This document shows positions 49,994-53,519 of a stretch of DNA of 53,519 nucleotides, piece after piece. Source of the DNA: Fulvimarina sp. (GTDB taxonomy: Bacteria > Pseudomonadota > Alphaproteobacteria > Rhizobiales > Rhizobiaceae). Both the position numbers and the translations under genes were made by a program. The stretch is taken from contig PACL01000082.1 of the NCBI GenBank assembly GCA_002700095.1, positions 30,995-84,513 of the forward strand, written 5' to 3'. The notes below the pieces were generated by a model. That model saw nothing but the letters and a program-made list of their open reading frames with translations, had not been told where the DNA came from and made no database searches. How positions within the stretch are numbered: the first letter of the stretch is position 1; each line of letters begins with the position of its first letter.

Positions 49994-51732
49994 TGATCAG
50001 CCCGACACAGGCACGCCGCCTTCCCGACGAGGCCGACCTCGCCCAACACTCGGCCCCCGCTGCCCTCGAAGACGAGATTTTTGCCGGCCCAGCGCCCGAC
50101 ACCGGGGCTGATCCGGTGTCCGACGGCGCGGTGATCGATCCGCAGAAGACCATGCAGCCGCTGGTCTCGCCCGCGGCCTCGCTCCTGCGCTTTATCACCT
50201 GCGGCTCCGTCGACGACGGCAAGTCGACGCTGATCGGCCGCCTCTTGTTCGAGACCAATTCGGTCTTCGACGACCAGATGGACGCGCTGAAGCGCGATTC
50301 GAAGAAGTTCGGCACCACCGGCGAGGATCTCGACTTCGCGCTCCTCGTCGACGGGCTGTCGGCCGAGCGCGAGCAGGGCATCACCATCGATGTCGCCTAT
50401 CGCTACTTCTCGACCGCGGGCCGCGCCTTCATCATCGCCGACACACCCGGCCACGAGCAGTACACCCGCAACATGGCGACCGGCGCCTCTCAGGCCGAAC
50501 TGGCGGTTATCCTCGTCGACGCGCGCAAGGGCATCCTTCCCCAGACCCGGCGGCACTCCTTCATCACCTCGCTGGTCGGCATCAAGTCGGTCATCGTCGC
50601 GATCAACAAGATGGACCTCGTCGATTATTCCGAGGAGCGCTTCGAGGAGATCAAGCGCGGCTACGAGGCGATCCTGCCGGCGCTCGGCTTCACCGACGTG
50701 ACCTTCATTCCCGTCTCGGCCAAGGCCGGCGACAACATCGTCACCCATTCGCCGAAGACGCCTTGGTACCGGGGCGAGACGCTGCTCGAGCGCCTCGAGA
50801 CCGTCGAGCCGGAAACCTTCGACGCCGGCGCCGAGCCGTTCCGGCTGCCGGTTCAGTGGGTGAACCGCCCCAATCTCGACTTCCGCGGCTTCTCCGGCTC
50901 GATCGTCGGCGGCAAGGTGACGAAGGGCGACGCCGTCGTCGCGGTCCTGTCCGGCGGCAGAAGTCGGGTCAAGGGCGTCCATGGTCCGGACGGCGAAGTG
51001 GACAGCGCCGAGGCCGGCGAGGCGGTGACGGTCACCCTTACCGACGAGATCGACGTCTCGCGCGGCGACGTGCTGGTGTCCGAGGCGGCCGCTGCCGGCG
51101 TGTCGCGGAGCTTTTCGGGCGATCTCCTCTGGATGGCGGGCCGGCCGCTGATCCAGGGAAGCCGGCTGATCCTCAAGATCGCCAGCGCCCAGACGCCCGC
51201 GACGCTGACCAACCTCGATGCCGCGATCGACATCCATTCCTACGAGGCGAAGCCCGCAGACGCTCTGTCGATGAACGAGATCGGCCGGGTGACGCTGACG
51301 GCGGAGAGGCCGGTGGTCGCCCTGCCCTATGGCGAGAACCGCGACCTCGGCGCCTTCATCCTCATCGATCCGGTGTCAAACGAGACGGTGGCTCTCGGCG
51401 TCGTGCGCAGCGTCGGCGAAGCGGAGAGCCCGCGCAGGGCGTCTCCCGCAGAGACACGGACGGGCCTTGCCCGCCTGGCGGATCTCTGGCTCGGCGAGGC
51501 CGCGAGGGGTGACGGCAAGCACCGCATGGCGAAGATCCGGGCCCGGATCGCCGGCTCGGTCCTGGTCGGCTTCCTGGCGCTGATCTTCCAGATGCCGCTG
51601 CTCATGGTGCCGGTTCTGGCGCTGCTCGACTTCGTGCTGCGGCCGTTCCTCGCCGTCGCCTTCGGCGCCGACCGGCTGCCGGAATCGGCGGGCGTCGATC
51701 CGACGGTCGTCGACGACGGGGGCGGCATTTGA
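49993..51732 (+). CDS. cysN: Sulfate adenylyltransferase GTPase subunit with hydrophobic C-terminal tail
   Basis: CysN is the EF-Tu-like GTPase that powers CysD. In 579 residues the P-loop is GSVDDGKST (71-79), with DTPGHEQY (G3) and NKMD (G4), then the beta-barrel domains up to about 475. There is no APS kinase domain, so it is not CysNC. Two regions are unusual: a 60-residue N-terminal extension, and a C-terminal tail. The tail is a linker (about 476-515) plus a 35-40 residue hydrophobic stretch (about 521-558, GSVLVGFLALIFQMPLLMVP onward) that could form one or two membrane segments and faintly resembles DUF4395. No frameshift is needed to reach it. Confidence 0.93.
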   Translation: MISPTQARRLPDEADLAQHSAPAALEDEIFAGPAPDTGADPVSDGAVIDPQKTMQPLVSPAASLLRFITCGSVDDGKSTLIGRLLFETNSVFDDQMDALKRDSKKFGTTGEDLDFALLVDGLSAEREQGITIDVAYRYFSTAGRAFIIADTPGHEQYTRNMATGASQAELAVILVDARKGILPQTRRHSFITSLVGIKSVIVAINKMDLVDYSEERFEEIKRGYEAILPALGFTDVTFIPVSAKAGDNIVTHSPKTPWYRGETLLERLETVEPETFDAGAEPFRLPVQWVNRPNLDFRGFSGSIVGGKVTKGDAVVAVLSGGRSRVKGVHGPDGEVDSAEAGEAVTVTLTDEIDVSRGDVLVSEAAAAGVSRSFSGDLLWMAGRPLIQGSRLILKIASAQTPATLTNLDAAIDIHSYEAKPADALSMNEIGRVTLTAERPVVALPYGENRDLGAFILIDPVSNETVALGVVRSVGEAESPRRASPAETRTGLARLADLWLGEAARGDGKHRMAKIRARIAGSVLVGFLALIFQMPLLMVPVLALLDFVLRPFLAVAFGADRLPESAGVDPTVVDDGGGI

Positions 51733-51902
51733 CCGCCTGCTGCGCCGCCGAGGCGCTTCGCCAGGGCGGCGATGACGACGGGTTCCGCCCGATCGGCGGC
51801 GAGCGGCGATGCTATCGGCGGCGGGCTCCTGTCGTCGAGCTCATCCAGCTGGCCGGGGCGGTGCTCCTCTGCAGCGCCGTGATCTGCGGCGTCTTCGGCT
51901 GA
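51729..51902 (+). CDS. Possible small membrane protein after cysN
   Basis: From TTG 51729, overlapping the cysN stop, a 57-codon frame runs to TGA 51902 and ends in a hydrophobic segment, ELIQLAGAVLLCSAVICGVF. It contains four cysteines. The start codon, lack of a clear ribosome site and short length leave it doubtful, but translational coupling to cysN is possible. Confidence 0.35.
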   Translation: MTACCAAEALRQGGDDDGFRPIGGERRCYRRRAPVVELIQLAGAVLLCSAVICGVFG

Positions 51903-51983
51903 GACGGCCCGCGCCACCGGCCGCAGGTGGCGCGACATCGGCGCCCTTGCCGCCGGTTCCGGCATCGGCGACAAGCTGACGCC

Positions 51984-53105
51984 ATGACCGAGATCGTCCT
52001 CATCGGCGGCGGCCACGCCCATCTCTTCGTCCTCGAAGCCTTCGCGAGAGCGCCGCTCCCCGGCGCCCGCTTGACGCTGATCACCCGGGAGGCCTTCGCG
52101 CCCTATTCCGGCATGCTGCCCGGCCGGGTCTCCGGCCAGTATGCGATCGATGGCGGCGAGATCGACCTGAAGCGGCTCGCCGCCCGGGCGGGTGCGCGCT
52201 TCGTCCATGCCTCGGCGACTACGATCGACCGCGGCCTGCGTCAGGTCGTCGTCGAGGGTCATGCGCCCGTTCCCTACGATCTCCTCTCCCTCGACATCGG
52301 GATCGTGCCGGATGTGGCGGCGATCGCAGGCGCTGCGGAACATGCCCTGATCGTCAAGCCGATCTCCACCTTTCGCCGCAAGCTCGACGGTCTCCTCGCC
52401 GGCCTCGGCGACGGGCGCACCCGTGACCTCGTCGTCGTCGGCGGAGGGCCGGCCGGGTTCGAACTCGCCCATGCCCTGCGCCTGCGCGCCGACGGGGTGC
52501 CCGCCCAGGCAAAGGGCGGTGTCCGGGTCACCCTCGCCGCCGGCCGTGAGCTACTGGGAGGCGTGCCGGCGCGCGGCCGGCGCCTGGCGCGCCGATCGCT
52601 CGACGACGCCGGAATCGCTCTCGTCGAGGGCGCCCGGGCGGTGCGGATCGATCCCGATGCGGTGATTCTCGAGGACGGAAGGTCGCTCGGCGCGCAGGCA
52701 GCGATCGTGACGACCAGGGCCGCCGCGCCGGACATGCTGGGCCGATCGGGTCTCGCCGTCGACGAGCGGGGCTTCCTGAAGGTGCGCCCGACGCTGCAGG
52801 CCGAGGACGATGACAGCCTCTTCGCCGCCGGGGACTGCGTCACGCTTCTCGGCCAGCACCGGCCGAAGGCCGGCGTCTTCGCCGTACGCGAGGGCCCGGT
52901 GCTGGCCGAGAACCTCCGCCGCGCCGCAGAGGGCCGCGCGCTCAGGCGCTACCGGGCGCAGAGCCAGTATCTGATGTTGCTCGCCGATTCGCGCGGCAAG
53001 GCGATCGCCCTGCGCAACGGCTTGGCAATCCGCTCGCGCCTCGCCTTCTGGCTGAAGGACCGCATCGACCGCGGCTTCGTCGACCGGTTCGACGACGGCA
53101 GCTGA
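51984..53105 (+). CDS. FAD-dependent oxidoreductase, SelD-N-terminal (TIGR03169) type
   Basis: The 373-residue protein starts MTEIVLIGGGHAHLFVLEAF and has EAFAPYSGMLPGRVSGQY, a second nucleotide motif VVVGGGPAGFELAHAL and the FAD-binding FAAGDCV. This is the NDH-2/sulfide-quinone-reductase-like module that is fused to selenide-water dikinase in some organisms; here it stands alone with no selD. The role is unknown; quinone or sulfur-linked redox chemistry is conceivable next to the sulfur genes. The start at 51984 matches the flavoprotein N-terminus. Confidence 0.85.
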   Translation: MTEIVLIGGGHAHLFVLEAFARAPLPGARLTLITREAFAPYSGMLPGRVSGQYAIDGGEIDLKRLAARAGARFVHASATTIDRGLRQVVVEGHAPVPYDLLSLDIGIVPDVAAIAGAAEHALIVKPISTFRRKLDGLLAGLGDGRTRDLVVVGGGPAGFELAHALRLRADGVPAQAKGGVRVTLAAGRELLGGVPARGRRLARRSLDDAGIALVEGARAVRIDPDAVILEDGRSLGAQAAIVTTRAAAPDMLGRSGLAVDERGFLKVRPTLQAEDDDSLFAAGDCVTLLGQHRPKAGVFAVREGPVLAENLRRAAEGRALRRYRAQSQYLMLLADSRGKAIALRNGLAIRSRLAFWLKDRIDRGFVDRFDDGS

Positions 53106-53272
53106 TCCGCGTCGCCTCCGGCCTCCCCTCGGCGACCAGAAGGCCGTGCGAGACCCTCGCGACCGAATGCGGACGCGGCCGCATGTCCAGCGTGATGGCG
53201 ACCAGGCGGCACCTGCGCGCCCCGCCCTGGCGGCATCACACGCGCAGATGCGCTCCGCCTGCCTTGTCCGTC

Positions 53273-53305
53273 GACCCCGGTCTTCGACCGGCGCCAGAGG
53301 TTACG
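53273..53305. repeat. Palindromic dispersed repeat, copy 2
   Basis: Shares GACCCCGGTC-x-T-x-GACCGGCGCCA then GGTTA with the element at 42082. The core CCGGTC-TTC-GACCGG is self-complementary. It again sits in a convergent gap, between the flavoprotein gene and the minus-strand polysaccharide export gene. Confidence 0.7.
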
Positions 53306-53368
53306 CCTCAAGCGCTGCGCGGGCTCGATACCAGCGGCCAGGGAGTCAATCTCCCGAGCCCCTGATAT

Positions 53369-53519
53369 TTACTGATCCAGCCGGATCGCGGCGATGGCAG
53401 CGGCGCTGACCGTGTTGGCGGCGGGGGAGACGATGCCGTTGAAGGCGTCGAAGGCCTGCTTGATCGGCACGTAGGGGGCCGTGGCGACATAGACCATGTC
53501 GCCGGAATGGATCTTGAAG
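53369..53519 (-). CDS. Polysaccharide export protein, C-terminal fragment
   Basis: The minus strand enters at 53519 and reads FKIHSGDMVYVATAPYVPIK, then QAFDAFNGIVSPAANTV, to TAA at 53369-53371. The HSGDMVYVA phrase and length after it match the C-terminus of outer-membrane polysaccharide export (Wza/GumB-like, SLBB) proteins. Only 49 codons are visible. It hints at a further exopolysaccharide locus beyond the right edge. Confidence 0.7.
   Translation of the reverse strand, partial: FKIHSGDMVYVATAPYVPIKQAFDAFNGIVSPAANTVSAAAIAAIRLDQ

Noticed and set aside
49993..51732. CysNC bifunctional sulfurylase/APS kinase
   Set aside because: The C-terminal tail has no second P-loop or APS kinase motif; it is hydrophobic instead.

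Overview
The window is high-GC DNA from an alphaproteobacterium of the order Hyphomicrobiales (Rhizobiales). An Aurantimonadaceae-like member fits best, but that is an inference from gene order and protein style, not a database match. Supporting signs are the phoR-pstSCAB-phoU-phoB order, an atpHAGDC operon with a small cysteine protein inserted before atpC, the DUF2849-cysI-DUF934-cysH-cysDN sulfate cluster, a GTTC-N7-GTTC SOS box and a GGAAC-N17-CGTT (EcfG-type) promoter. I see no rRNA, tRNA, CRISPR array, transposase, integrase or phage gene.

Layout. 1-1602: the start of a glycoside hydrolase 15 gene (minus strand, cut by the window edge) and a divergent one-pass membrane protein. 1726-9501: the complete phosphate regulon block, with a Pho box before pstS and two tandem hairpins between pstS and pstC. 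9533-17369: housekeeping genes, namely an acyl-CoA ligase, an orphan ParA-like protein with a degenerate P-loop, an ABC-F ATPase, a small glycosyltransferase-like protein, a radical SAM (PA0069/SplB-like) protein behind an SOS box, and RNase HII. 17524-24782 (minus strand): an overlapping MoxR-DUF58-SpoIIM-RDD-DUF4350-DUF4129 operon, probably an envelope-linked chaperone system of unknown client. 25082-30380 (minus strand): a visibly more AT-rich surface-glycan island with galE, glf, a GT61 glycosyltransferase and two SAM methyltransferases, pointing to a galactofuranose-containing glycan. It is flanked by poorly coding gaps that suggest turnover or transfer.

31088-36924: a DUF4345 membrane protein and the F1 ATP synthase operon, with a strong hairpin between atpA and atpG and a terminator after atpC. 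37147-38181: a DUF805 protein and a CsbD stress protein behind an EcfG-type promoter. 38510-42074: a periplasmic molybdenum hydroxylase (IorA/IorB-like) with a c-type cytochrome as likely electron acceptor. 42140-44749: a helix-hairpin-helix protein with an internal 22-residue repeat, a cold-shock protein and a small basic protein, each of the last two with a terminator. 45276-51902: assimilatory sulfate reduction. CysDN activates sulfate, CysH reduces adenylyl sulfate and ferredoxin-type CysI makes sulfide. CysN carries an unusual hydrophobic C-terminal tail. 51984-53519: a standalone SelD-N-terminal-like flavoprotein and the end of a polysaccharide export gene.

The leads most worth a second look are the EcfG promoter on csbD, the SOS box at the radical SAM gene, the paired palindromic repeat found in two convergent intergenic regions, the CysN membrane tail, the small Cys protein inside the atp operon, the duplicated-motif HHH protein and the ParA-like protein lacking its catalytic lysine. 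I found no clear previously undescribed defence or mobile system.
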